From Acidobacteriota bacterium (GTDB lineage: Bacteria; Acidobacteriota; Terriglobia; Terriglobales; Acidobacteriaceae): DNA of 6,912 bases. Within the stretch, counting starts at the first letter, position 1. Every line of letters begins with the position of its first letter. Where the stretch lies: NCBI GenBank assembly GCA_021781255.1, contig JAJXXG010000176.1, positions 1-6,912 of the forward strand, in the 5' to 3' direction. The notes beneath the pieces were generated by a model. The model had not been told where the DNA came from. It saw nothing but the letters and a program-made list of their open reading frames with translations, and did no database searches. This document shows positions 1 to 6,897 of the stretch, piece after piece. The position numbers were made by a program, and so were the translations under genes.

Positions 1-49
1 GCCAACGCGTGCAATAACCGCATCCAACTTATGTTGCATTGATTCGTCG

Positions 50-55
50 AAAGGA
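50..55 (+). promoter_or_regulatory. Weak ribosome binding site upstream of mqnD-like gene
   Basis: AAAGGA lies 12 nt before GTG 68 and 21 nt before ATG 77. The spacing is long for GTG and too long for ATG, so the site mildly favours GTG 68. Bases 1-67 otherwise show no gene and no convincing promoter. Confidence 0.4.
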
Positions 56-67
56 TTCTGGTACCCA

Positions 68-949
68 GTGAGCAACATGCAATCAGAATTGGCCAGTACG
101 CCAAGCACGCCAAAAATCATCGATATCTCCATCGCCCATAGCCCCGACTCCGACGATGCGTTCATGTTCTATGGCCTGGCGACCAACAAGGTGCGCGTTC
201 CCGGCTACCGGTTCTCGCACACGTTGTGCGACATCGAGACACTGAACCGCCGCGCTCAGGAAGAAGCTTTTTTTGACGTGACCGCCATCAGCTTTCACGC
301 CTATCCCTACGTGCAGAAGAACTACACTCTGATGGGCTGCGGCGGCAGCGTGGGCGAGGGTTACGGGCCGATGATCGTGGCCAGCAAACCCCTCACCCTT
401 GAAGATCTGAGCCGGATCAAGGTTGCCGTTCCAGGTACCCTGACCACCGCCTATCTTGCGCTCAAAGTCTTCAACCCGGCCATTGAGACCGAGACTGTCC
501 CGTTTGACCAGATCATCCCCGCGATTCTGGCCGGGAAGTACGATGCAGGACTGATCATCCACGAGGGTCAGCTCACCTACTCCTCCAGCGGCCTCAAGAA
601 GATTCTCGATCTTGGTTCGTGGTGGCGCGAGACAACCGGGCTGGTTCTGCCGCTGGGCGGCAACGCAATCCGCCGCTCGCTGGGCGCCGAATCCCACCGG
701 ATCATCTCCGAGGCGCTGCGCAACAGCATCCAGCATGCCCTTGACCACCGCGAGCAGGCTCTGGAATACGCCATGCAGTTTGCGCGCGATCTGGACACGT
801 CGCTGGCCAACCGTTTTGTGAGCATGTATGTAAACGAGCGCACGCTGGACTACGGCGCGGACGGCCGCGAGGCCATCCGCAAGCTGCTGGACCTCGGCTA
901 CGAGCGCGGCGTGATTTCTGTCGCTCCGCAGGTTGACTTCGTCGACTGA
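68..949 (+). CDS. mqnD: MqnD-family protein, probable 1,4-dihydroxy-6-naphthoate synthase (futalosine menaquinone pathway)
   Basis: A 293-aa cytoplasmic protein with no signal peptide, built like a periplasmic-binding-protein fold of the MqnA/MqnD family. MqnD converts cyclic dehypoxanthinyl futalosine to 1,4-dihydroxy-6-naphthoate, a late step of menaquinone synthesis by the futalosine route. Sequence landmarks: SPDSDDAFMFYGL (25-37) where characterised MqnD proteins have SPCPNDTFIFYAL-like sequence; DIETLNRRA (55-63); GYGPMIVAS (98-106); GLIIHEG (161-167), whose His165 matches the proposed catalytic His of the Thermus enzyme; DLGSWWRETTGLVLPLGG (181-198); and YVNERTLDYG (254-263). The IIHE and WW...TGLPLPLG blocks favour MqnD over MqnA. 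The start is GTG 68, with a modest AAAGGA at 50-55 (12-nt gap); ATG 77 is a possible alternative. No other mqn gene is visible in the window. The altered N-terminal signature leaves room for a related binding-protein subfamily with another role. Confidence 0.8.
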   Translation: MSNMQSELASTPSTPKIIDISIAHSPDSDDAFMFYGLATNKVRVPGYRFSHTLCDIETLNRRAQEEAFFDVTAISFHAYPYVQKNYTLMGCGGSVGEGYGPMIVASKPLTLEDLSRIKVAVPGTLTTAYLALKVFNPAIETETVPFDQIIPAILAGKYDAGLIIHEGQLTYSSSGLKKILDLGSWWRETTGLVLPLGGNAIRRSLGAESHRIISEALRNSIQHALDHREQALEYAMQFARDLDTSLANRFVSMYVNERTLDYGADGREAIRKLLDLGYERGVISVAPQVDFVD

Positions 950-990
950 GTCCATCGAAGACTGCGGATTCCCCCGCCGCGGTATTTCTC

Positions 991-1012
991 TGGAGTCACA
1001 GGCGTGGCTCCA
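991..1012 (+). terminator. Hairpin downstream of mqnD-like gene, without a T tract
   Basis: The arms TGGAGTCAC (991-999) and GTGGCTCCA (1004-1012) pair over nine positions, eight Watson-Crick and one T-G wobble, around a four-base AGGC loop. The hairpin begins 42 bases after the mqnD stop. No run of T follows on either strand, so it is not a classical intrinsic terminator. It could be an atypical terminator, a 3' end stabiliser, or a structure in the leader of the next gene. Confidence 0.4.
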
Positions 1013-1141
1013 GCGATGCGGATCGAGAGATTTCGAGCTGCTCGCACCGCTGGACTTCCCTCTCTGTCAGTTCGTGCGCGAGCCCAACAATCTTTCTGCA
1101 CTGCTCTAAATTATTTCTACCCGGCGTCGATGCATTCCTTG

Positions 1142-1148
1142 TGGAGGA
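1142..1148 (+). promoter_or_regulatory. Strong ribosome binding site that fixes the GGDEF gene start at 1157
   Basis: TGGAGGA ends eight bases before ATG 1157, an ideal Shine-Dalgarno arrangement. No comparable site precedes the upstream in-frame GTG 1004, which is itself buried in the 991-1012 hairpin arm. Bases 950-1141 between the genes hold that hairpin and an AT-rich patch near 1107-1116 that could be part of a promoter, but no matching -35 element is clear. Confidence 0.75.
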
Positions 1149-1156
1149 CTTACGGG

Positions 1157-2146
1157 ATGCCCGCCAATATGCAGCCTACCTTTCTTCTCGCCTCGCGTGA
1201 GGCTGCGCTTCTTGAAGCGATGGAGCCAGTCCTGATTGCATCCGGGGCGCGCGTTGTGATTGTACTGTCTGCGGAAGCGGCGCTGCTCGCCATGACCGCG
1301 CCTCAGCCTCCCAGCCTGGCCTTGCTCGACGCCGAGTTGGCAGGCATGGAGACGGGGCAGTTGCTGACGGAAGCGCGTGCGTCGGCGGGCGGACAGCGCT
1401 TTCCGCTTGTCCTGCTGGCAGAAGGAGCAAACAAGACGCACACGCAATGGCTGGCTGAGGGCCTTTTGGACGACCTGGTCCCGCGCGCGCCCAATTCGGC
1501 TCACTGGCGGATGCGGCTGGAGTTGGTGTTGCGCACGTGGCTCAGGATGCGCGAACTGGAGCGGCTGCGCGAGGCTTTTGCCCTGAATGCCCAGTTCGAT
1601 GGACTCACTGGCGTCTACAATCGCGGAACGCTGCTCTCCATGCTGTTTCGGGAGACCGACCGGGCGCAGCGGCTGAGGAATTCGCTGTGCCTGCTGCTGT
1701 TTGACATCGACGACTTCGGACATTGGAATGCACGGCTTGATCACGGCGTGTGCGACGAACTGCTTTGCCAGTCCGTCGAGAGGACCACGCGCGTGCTGCG
1801 CAGCTATGATCTGCTGGGGCGGGCGGGCAAAGACGAGTTTCTGGCAGTTCTGCCCGGCTGCGACACGGCAAACGCCGTGCTGCTGGCTGAACGGCTTCGA
1901 TCCGCAGTTTTCGCCGCGCCATTCCACGTGGCGGGCGAGTCGGTCCGGCTGTCTGCATGCTTCGGCATCGCTTCCAGCGAGGGGCGCGCGCCGGTGGTTG
2001 TGCTGCGCGAGGCCGAGCAGGCGCTGCAAAAGGCAAAAGACACGGGGCCAGAGTCCATTCAATGCTTCAGCAATGACGCCCCAACGCTGGCCGGACCGGT
2101 GGCCTTTCTCTCACCCAGTTCGGGAGACGAGTTGCTTGCCTGGTGA
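1157..2146 (+). CDS. Degenerate receiver-GGDEF protein (diguanylate cyclase-like)
   Basis: A 329-aa cytoplasmic signalling protein. Residues about 8-115 resemble a response-regulator receiver: Asp58 in LALLDAELAGM sits where the phosphoacceptor would be, but the acidic pair after strand 1 is replaced (LLASREA) and the conserved Lys-Pro near the end reads VPRAP, so phosphorylation is doubtful. A helical, Arg- and Leu-rich linker (about 119-147) leads to a GGDEF domain that starts with the canonical DGLTGVYNR (148-156). The metal-binding DIDDF (183-187) and the Asn191 that contacts guanine are kept. The active-site motif is GKDEF (224-228) instead of GGDEF, while the inhibitory RxxD site is intact as RSYD (215-218). 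The usual GHxxGD segment is altered to DHGVCD. It may be a weak or inactive cyclase, or a c-di-GMP or GTP sensor. The start at ATG 1157 is chosen on the ribosome binding site; the reading frame is open back to GTG 1004, but that extension (51 aa) looks non-coding. Confidence 0.85.
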   Translation: MPANMQPTFLLASREAALLEAMEPVLIASGARVVIVLSAEAALLAMTAPQPPSLALLDAELAGMETGQLLTEARASAGGQRFPLVLLAEGANKTHTQWLAEGLLDDLVPRAPNSAHWRMRLELVLRTWLRMRELERLREAFALNAQFDGLTGVYNRGTLLSMLFRETDRAQRLRNSLCLLLFDIDDFGHWNARLDHGVCDELLCQSVERTTRVLRSYDLLGRAGKDEFLAVLPGCDTANAVLLAERLRSAVFAAPFHVAGESVRLSACFGIASSEGRAPVVVLREAEQALQKAKDTGPESIQCFSNDAPTLAGPVAFLSPSSGDELLAW

Positions 2147-2147
2147 T

Positions 2148-3386
2148 TCAGCCGGCGGCAATGGCGCTCTCTTCCGCAACGGATTCAATGAACTGCTGGA
2201 AGACATCGTTCGACAACAGCCGCCCCTGCGCGGTGAGCTGCACCGTTCTGCCGTCCGAGGTTACGAGCCCATCATCGGCAAGACGGTCCACGACGGCAAG
2301 CGCCCGCGCCACCGGCTCCCGGCCAAACTCCCGCCGCAGATCGGCCGGCCTGACGCCCGCATTCAAACGCAGGCCGAGGAACCAGGCCTCCTCATGCTGG
2401 CGCTCGGGAGAAAGCCACGCCGTCTCCGCCGCCTCGGGATGGTCAAGATATGCTTTCAGATCGCCGGAAGTTGTGGAGCGCAGCACGTAGCGCGCCCCTG
2501 ACGAGGTCTCAGGCTGAAGCGCATACAGCGCGGACGAGGCATCCAGTCCGAGCCCCAGATAGGGCCTCCGCCGCCAGTAGCGAAGATTGTGGCGCGATGA
2601 CCGTCCACGCCGCGCAAAGTTCGAGATTTCATACTGCCGCAGCCCGACTCCGGCCAGCCGCTCGATGGCCGTCTCGTACATCCGCGCAATGGTGTCGTCA
2701 CTGGGAACGAGTTCGGCATGGTAGCGCGCGCCGCCTGCCAGCATCTCGCGGCCCAGCCGGGAGTCCTCGTCCACCTCAAGCATGTAAATGCTGGCATGGG
2801 GCACGCCTGCGTCGATGAGCACCGACAGCGACTCCTGCCAGGAGGCAAAGGTTTGGCCGGCCAGCCCGGCAATCAGGTCAACATTCAGGTTCGCGATTCC
2901 AGCCCCGCGCAGGCGTCTAAGGTCGTCCAGAACCACGGCGCGGCAGTGGAGCCGCCCGCTCACCTGCGCCTCGCGGTCAATAAACGACTGCACGCCCAGG
3001 CTTATCCGGTTTACGCCGGCGCGGACAAGCGCCTCAAGCGTAGCGTCAGAGATCTGCCCTGGCGCGCACTCCACGGTCATCTCGGCAGTGGGCTCGACGG
3101 CGAACTCCGCCCGCATCGCTGCAAAGAGACGCGAAATCAGCTCGGGCGCAAGCAGGCTGGGCGTGCCGCCACCCAGGTAGACGGTGTCCACCTGCCGCGG
3201 CAGCTCCACGCCCATGCGAGTTGCCCAGGCCCCCGCGTCCGCCAGGTCTTCGATGAGCCGGTCAATGTAGCGCGCGTGCTCACTGGCGGGATAGACCCCC
3301 GAGGCAAAGTTGCAGTAGGTGCATTTGGAGCGGCAAAAGGGCACCGAAATGTAGAGGCCCAGCCTGTCGCGCCCGAGATCTGCCAT
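2148..3386 (-). CDS. hemW: HemW-type radical SAM protein (heme chaperone; coproporphyrinogen III oxidase-like)
   Basis: A 412-aa cytoplasmic radical SAM protein, slightly longer than typical HemW (about 380 aa). The iron-sulfur cluster motif is CRSKCTYCNF with Cys18, Cys22 and Cys25; Phe27 instead of a fourth Cys marks HemW rather than the oxygen-independent oxidase HemN. Also visible are the SAM-binding GGGTPS (72-77), NRISLGVQSF (126-135), GRLH (144-147), the NVDLIAGLAGQT segment (168-179), YEISNFAR (252-259) and HNLRYW (266-271), with a HemW C-terminal region from about 330 (LGLRLNAGV; LTAQGRLLSND). HemW binds heme and is thought to deliver it to respiratory haemoproteins; older annotations call it a coproporphyrinogen dehydrogenase. 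Family positions that differ: ECAPG (106-110) where EANPG is usual, and GLGLDASS (278-285) where GxGAxAHS is usual. ATG 3386 is the start: an in-frame TGA lies 12 bases upstream (3399-3401). No good Shine-Dalgarno precedes it. The gene ends one base from the convergent GGDEF gene. Confidence 0.88.
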   Translation of the reverse strand: MADLGRDRLGLYISVPFCRSKCTYCNFASGVYPASEHARYIDRLIEDLADAGAWATRMGVELPRQVDTVYLGGGTPSLLAPELISRLFAAMRAEFAVEPTAEMTVECAPGQISDATLEALVRAGVNRISLGVQSFIDREAQVSGRLHCRAVVLDDLRRLRGAGIANLNVDLIAGLAGQTFASWQESLSVLIDAGVPHASIYMLEVDEDSRLGREMLAGGARYHAELVPSDDTIARMYETAIERLAGVGLRQYEISNFARRGRSSRHNLRYWRRRPYLGLGLDASSALYALQPETSSGARYVLRSTTSGDLKAYLDHPEAAETAWLSPERQHEEAWFLGLRLNAGVRPADLRREFGREPVARALAVVDRLADDGLVTSDGRTVQLTAQGRLLSNDVFQQFIESVAEESAIAAG

Positions 3387-3474
3387 GGAAATATTGTTTC
3401 ACGGGAACCACAAAATCCATAGGCCACGTCTCCGGCGCCCTTCTCATGCCACAATGAGGTGAGGAGAACCGGTC
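3387..3474. other. Divergent intergenic region between hemW and metallophosphoesterase
   Basis: These 88 bases must hold the promoters or leaders of both divergent genes, unless transcription comes from farther away. The hemW side (3387-3420) is relatively AT-rich. I see no -35/-10 pair with good spacing on either strand and no convincing operator palindrome. The leader of the rightward gene carries the ribosome binding site listed separately. Confidence 0.5.
3461..3467 (+). promoter_or_regulatory. Ribosome binding site supporting a TTG start
   Basis: GAGGAGA ends seven bases before TTG 3475. The next in-frame ATG encodes residue 54, inside the second membrane segment, so the TTG is the only start that keeps the full N-terminal membrane region. 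Confidence 0.75.
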
Positions 3475-4596
3475 TTGAAAGCATGGCCTGTGCTGGGCAT
3501 TGTCATTGTTCAAATCATTCTGTGCCTTGCCCACTGGTTTCTCTACTCCACGTGGATCAAATTCTGGTTGCCCCTGGGCTCGGTGGTTGGGTTTGAGTTG
3601 AAAACCGCGCTCATCCTGCTCTCGGTCAGCTTTATGACAGCGGCGCTGCTAAGCCTTCGCTATGCCAACTGGTTTGTGACTCTTATCTACCGGATCGCAG
3701 CGATCTGGCTGGGCCTGCTGAACTTCTTTTTTGTAGCGGCCTGCCTGAGCTGGCTTACCGATTTTGCACTGCGCCTGATGGTCTCAAAGCAGGTTGCGAT
3801 GGCGGCACGGCCCTATGTGGCGGGAATCCTTTTCGCCGCGGCTGTCGGGGCGAGCATCTACGGCGTGCTGAATGCCCGCTGGATTCGAATTCACCGCGTT
3901 ACCATCAAGATGGCCAACATACCTGCGTCCTGGCGGGGACGCAGGGCCATGGTTTTCAGCGATGTGCATCTGGGCAACATCAACCGCACTCCCATTGCCG
4001 AGCGCATCGCGCGCATGGCGAGGCGCCTCAAGCCTGAGATCATCTTCATCCCCGGCGACCTTTTTGACGGCAGCAAGGATGACCCCGCGCAACTGGCAGC
4101 TCCACTGTTTGAACTCAAGCCGCCGCTGGGCATCTTTTACGTGCTGGGAAATCACGATGAGTTCGGCGGCGGGCAACGCTACGTTGAGGTGCTGCGCCGC
4201 GGGGGAATCAACGTACTGGACAATGAACGGGTCACGGTCGATGGCCTTCCGATTGTCGGCGTCTCCTATCATGACTCCACCTATCCCATGCACCTGCGGA
4301 ACCTGCTCGAGAACCTGCGCCTTAGCGATACACCGGCCAGCATTCTGCTGCAGCACGTGCCCTACCACCTGGCCGTGGTGGAGCAGGCCGGCGTAAGCCT
4401 GCAACTGAGCGGCCACACGCACGGCGGTCAGATGTTCCCCTTCAGCCTGGTGACGCGCCGGGCCTTTGGCAAATTTACCTACGGACTGCAACAGCACGGC
4501 GCGCTGCAAGTCTATACATCCAGCGGCGCCGGAACCTGGGGACCACCCATGCGCGTGGGGACGCGCCCCGAGGTCGTCTTGCTCACCTTCGCATAG
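3475..4596 (+). CDS. Membrane-anchored calcineurin-like metallophosphoesterase (YkuE-like)
   Basis: A 373-aa protein with an N-terminal membrane region of about four hydrophobic segments (roughly 6-25, 44-62, 68-94 and 114-133), then a complete metallophosphoesterase domain (about 155-373). All metal ligand motifs of the family are present in order: SDVHLG (162-167; Asp163, His165), GDLFDG (194-199; Asp195), GNHDE (225-229; Asn226, His227), His294 in LLQHVPYH, and GHTHGG (313-318; His314, His316). The tail SSGAGTWGPPMRVGTRPEV is typical of the YkuE/YaeI group. Such enzymes use two metal ions to hydrolyse phosphoesters; the substrate here cannot be read from sequence. A role in lipid or envelope phosphoester turnover, as for LpxG-type UDP-diacylglucosamine hydrolases, is one possibility. 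The basic stretch after the last segment (134-157) leans to a cytoplasmic catalytic domain, but the topology is uncertain. The GH42 gene follows after 57 bases and may share the transcript. Confidence 0.88.
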   Translation: MKAWPVLGIVIVQIILCLAHWFLYSTWIKFWLPLGSVVGFELKTALILLSVSFMTAALLSLRYANWFVTLIYRIAAIWLGLLNFFFVAACLSWLTDFALRLMVSKQVAMAARPYVAGILFAAAVGASIYGVLNARWIRIHRVTIKMANIPASWRGRRAMVFSDVHLGNINRTPIAERIARMARRLKPEIIFIPGDLFDGSKDDPAQLAAPLFELKPPLGIFYVLGNHDEFGGGQRYVEVLRRGGINVLDNERVTVDGLPIVGVSYHDSTYPMHLRNLLENLRLSDTPASILLQHVPYHLAVVEQAGVSLQLSGHTHGGQMFPFSLVTRRAFGKFTYGLQQHGALQVYTSSGAGTWGPPMRVGTRPEVVLLTFA

Positions 4597-4639
4597 AAGT
4601 GTTTTCATAGTCCTTCTGTTTCTTTCAGGTCTGAAGTCG

Positions 4640-4646
4640 AGAGGGG
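4640..4646 (+). promoter_or_regulatory. Ribosome binding site of the GH42 gene
   Basis: AGAGGGG ends seven bases before ATG 4654, a good spacing. An ATG at 4647 is out of frame. The 57-bp gap (4597-4653) shows no terminator hairpin with a T tract, which allows read-through from the metallophosphoesterase gene. Confidence 0.6.
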
Positions 4647-4653
4647 ATGGACT

Positions 4654-6864
4654 ATGGGGCTTTCGGGCAAACGATTTCCCAAACATTTTGTAAAAGCACT
4701 GCGCGGCTACGGACTCATGCTTCTGATTGCGGCGCTGGCGGCGGTCGGCTGGGCAACTGCGGGCGCGCAGCAGGCCAGGCCAGCCAAGCCTGCCGGCCCT
4801 GATCTCGACTTCCCCACCGTGCTGTACGGCGCGGCCTACTACAACGAGTACATGCCCGGCGACCAGAATGCCCGCCTGGACAAGGATGTGGCCCTGATGA
4901 AGGCCGCCGGGCTCAACGTGGTGCGCATGGGCGAGTCAACGTGGAGCCTGTGGGAGCCGGAGGACGGCCAGTTCGACTACGCCTGGATGGACCGCATCGT
5001 GGACGCGATGGGCAAGGCTGGCATCAAGGTCATTCTGGGCACGCCCACCTACTCCATTCCCGCGTGGATGGCGCATCAGCACCCGGAGATTCTGGCGAAG
5101 CGGCTCAACCCCAGCCCGTTTGGCGGGCCAGCCGTGCAGAGCACCTATGGCATGCGCCAAAACATGGATACCGACTCGCCGGCCTATCGCTTTTATACCG
5201 AGCGGCTCATCCGTCACATCGTCGCGCACTACAAGGACAACCCCACCGTGATTGGCTGGCAGCTCGACAATGAGACCTCCAGCTACGACGCGGCCAACCC
5301 GGACGTCTTTACTGGCTTTCAGCATTACCTTGAAAAGAAGTTCGTGACCCCGGAGGCGCTGAGCAAGGCATGGTTCCTGAATTACTGGGGCGAAAACATC
5401 CACACATGGGAAGACCTGCCAACCCGTGAAGGCGCGCAAAGCACCGGCTACAAACTGGAGTGGACCCGCTGGAGCCAGATGCGCGTGACGGACTTTCTGC
5501 ACTGGCAGGCGGCGCTGGTGCGCGAGTGCGCCGGACCGCGGCAGTTCGTCACCACGGACTACGGCGGCATGATGAGGCACGACGTAAATGAAGAGTCCAT
5601 CGCCGCGTTCCTCGATATTCCGGCGGATAACATTTACCACCCGACGCAGGACCATTACGACGGGTCAGTGCAATCCATCCAGGGCGACTTTACCCGCTCG
5701 CTGAAGCACTCGAATTTTCTGATAACCGAGACCAACGCGCAGACGATCGGCTGGAGTTCTGAGGGGCAGTTTCCGCCGTACGACGGCCAGATGCGCGAGG
5801 ACGTCTACACGCATCTCTCGAATGGCGCCAACATGGTGGAGTACTGGCACTGGGCCTCGATTGCCGCCAACCAGGAAACGTATTGGAAGGGCGTGCTGTC
5901 GCACGACCTTGAACCCAATCGCGCCTACGCCGAGGTGAGCCGCACGGCGCATGAGCTTGAAAAGATCGGGCCTCACCTCGTGGGCCTGCAGATTCACAAT
6001 CAGGTTGCAATTCTATGGAGCCGCGACTCAGCCAACGCCATCAGCTTTATGCCCTACGGCGGTCCTGTTCCGACTTTCAGTTGGACGCGCGCGCCCCAGG
6101 GCTACGACGCGCTGGTGCAGCAGATGCACAAGGCACTCTACAACCTGAATGTGGGCACGGATTTCGTTTTTCCTGAGACGCAGGACTTATCCGCCTACAA
6201 GCTTCTGATTGTTCCCGCGCTCTACATTTCCGATGATGCACTGCTGCAGCGCATCGCCGACTACGTGAAGAATGGCGGCCACGTTGTGATGACGTTCAAG
6301 AGCGGATTCGCCAATGAGAACTCCGCCGTGCGCTGGGTGCGCGCGCCGGGGCCGCTGCGCGAGGCCGCAGGCTTCAGCTATCAGGAGTTCTCGAACCTGG
6401 AGAAGCCGCTCGCGCTGAAAGGCGACCCATTCAACGTAGGCGATGGAAACAAGGTTCAGTACTGGGCTGAGTTCCTGATGCCCGAGCACGCCAAGCCGCT
6501 CGCGTACTACGACCATCCGTTCTTTGGGAAATGGCCTGCCGTAACCGAAAACCAGTTCGGCGCAGGCACGCTGCTGTATGAGGGCACGTATGTCTCTGAC
6601 GCGCTGCAAACCGCTCTGCTGAAGCGTGCTGTGGAGCAAGCGGGACTCGGCGGCCTCGACCAGCAATTGCCGGCGGCCATCCACGTGCAGCACGGCGTGA
6701 ACCGCATGGGCAAGCGCGTTCATTACTACTTCAACTACTCCGGCGCGGAGGTGAAGCTAAGCTACGGATATGGCGCAGGAACCAATCTGCTGGATGGCAA
6801 ATCGGTGGCACACGCACAGGAACTTACCCTCGCGCCCTGGGACTTGGCCATCGTAGAGGAATAG
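4654..6864 (+). CDS. Exported GH42 beta-galactosidase-type glycoside hydrolase
   Basis: A 736-aa protein with a signal peptide: basic residues at 6-18 (KRFPKHFVKALR), a hydrophobic core at about 20-34, and a likely cut after AGA (36-38), so the mature enzyme starts near Gln39 in the periplasm or outside. The catalytic TIM barrel (about 55-435) opens with YGAAYYNEYMPGD and contains MGESTWSLWEPEDG (92-105). The acid/base Glu207 lies in GWQLDNE (201-207), and the probable nucleophile Glu359 in ITETNAQTIGW (357-367). A beta-galactosidase trimerisation domain follows (about 448-665; YKLLIVPALYISDDALL and YVKNGGHVVMTFKSG), then a short C-terminal beta domain (about 680-736). GH42 enzymes retain configuration and mostly cleave beta-galactosides, though some act on arabinosides or plant-derived galactans. 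The protein has a single Cys (292), so the zinc-binding Cys cluster of some GH42 enzymes is absent. The length is slightly above the usual 650-700 aa, because of the signal and linker. The substrate is unproven. Confidence 0.9.
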   Translation: MGLSGKRFPKHFVKALRGYGLMLLIAALAAVGWATAGAQQARPAKPAGPDLDFPTVLYGAAYYNEYMPGDQNARLDKDVALMKAAGLNVVRMGESTWSLWEPEDGQFDYAWMDRIVDAMGKAGIKVILGTPTYSIPAWMAHQHPEILAKRLNPSPFGGPAVQSTYGMRQNMDTDSPAYRFYTERLIRHIVAHYKDNPTVIGWQLDNETSSYDAANPDVFTGFQHYLEKKFVTPEALSKAWFLNYWGENIHTWEDLPTREGAQSTGYKLEWTRWSQMRVTDFLHWQAALVRECAGPRQFVTTDYGGMMRHDVNEESIAAFLDIPADNIYHPTQDHYDGSVQSIQGDFTRSLKHSNFLITETNAQTIGWSSEGQFPPYDGQMREDVYTHLSNGANMVEYWHWASIAANQETYWKGVLSHDLEPNRAYAEVSRTAHELEKIGPHLVGLQIHNQVAILWSRDSANAISFMPYGGPVPTFSWTRAPQGYDALVQQMHKALYNLNVGTDFVFPETQDLSAYKLLIVPALYISDDALLQRIADYVKNGGHVVMTFKSGFANENSAVRWVRAPGPLREAAGFSYQEFSNLEKPLALKGDPFNVGDGNKVQYWAEFLMPEHAKPLAYYDHPFFGKWPAVTENQFGAGTLLYEGTYVSDALQTALLKRAVEQAGLGGLDQQLPAAIHVQHGVNRMGKRVHYYFNYSGAEVKLSYGYGAGTNLLDGKSVAHAQELTLAPWDLAIVEE

Positions 6865-6897
6865 AATGGAGTTTCTTCCCTGGAGAGTGTCGACAAC

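Noticed and set aside
10..38. Inverted repeat TGCAA/TTGCA with an inner CAAC/GTTG pair upstream of the first gene
   Set aside because: The arms are four to five bases long with mismatches beyond, within chance expectation for one short region.
83..955. 290-aa open frame antisense to the mqnD-like gene
   Set aside because: It spans almost the same bases as a clearly recognisable gene, its protein has no recognisable motif, and long antisense frames are expected in GC-rich codon usage.
1004..1156. 51-residue N-terminal extension of the GGDEF protein from GTG 1004
   Set aside because: There is no ribosome binding site, the start codon lies in a hairpin arm, and the encoded residues resemble no domain; ATG 1157 has a strong site.
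1106..2062. 318-aa antisense frame under the GGDEF gene
   Set aside because: The composition is rich in Gln, Arg and His with no domain pattern; it is a shadow of the GGDEF coding frame.
2088..2127. GGCC-rich short palindromes near the end of the GGDEF gene as a possible terminator
   Set aside because: The stems are only three to four continuous pairs inside coding sequence, with no T tract on either strand.
2718..3422. 234-aa frame opposite hemW
   Set aside because: It is a shadow of the HemW reading frame and shows no motif of its own.
4624..4635. TTCAG/CTGAA mini-hairpin before the GH42 gene
   Set aside because: The two-base loop forces the stem down to four pairs; it is too weak to call a terminator or regulator.
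3784..4686. 300-aa antisense frame under the metallophosphoesterase
   Set aside because: The opposite strand encodes every metal-binding motif of a known family; the antisense protein shows none.
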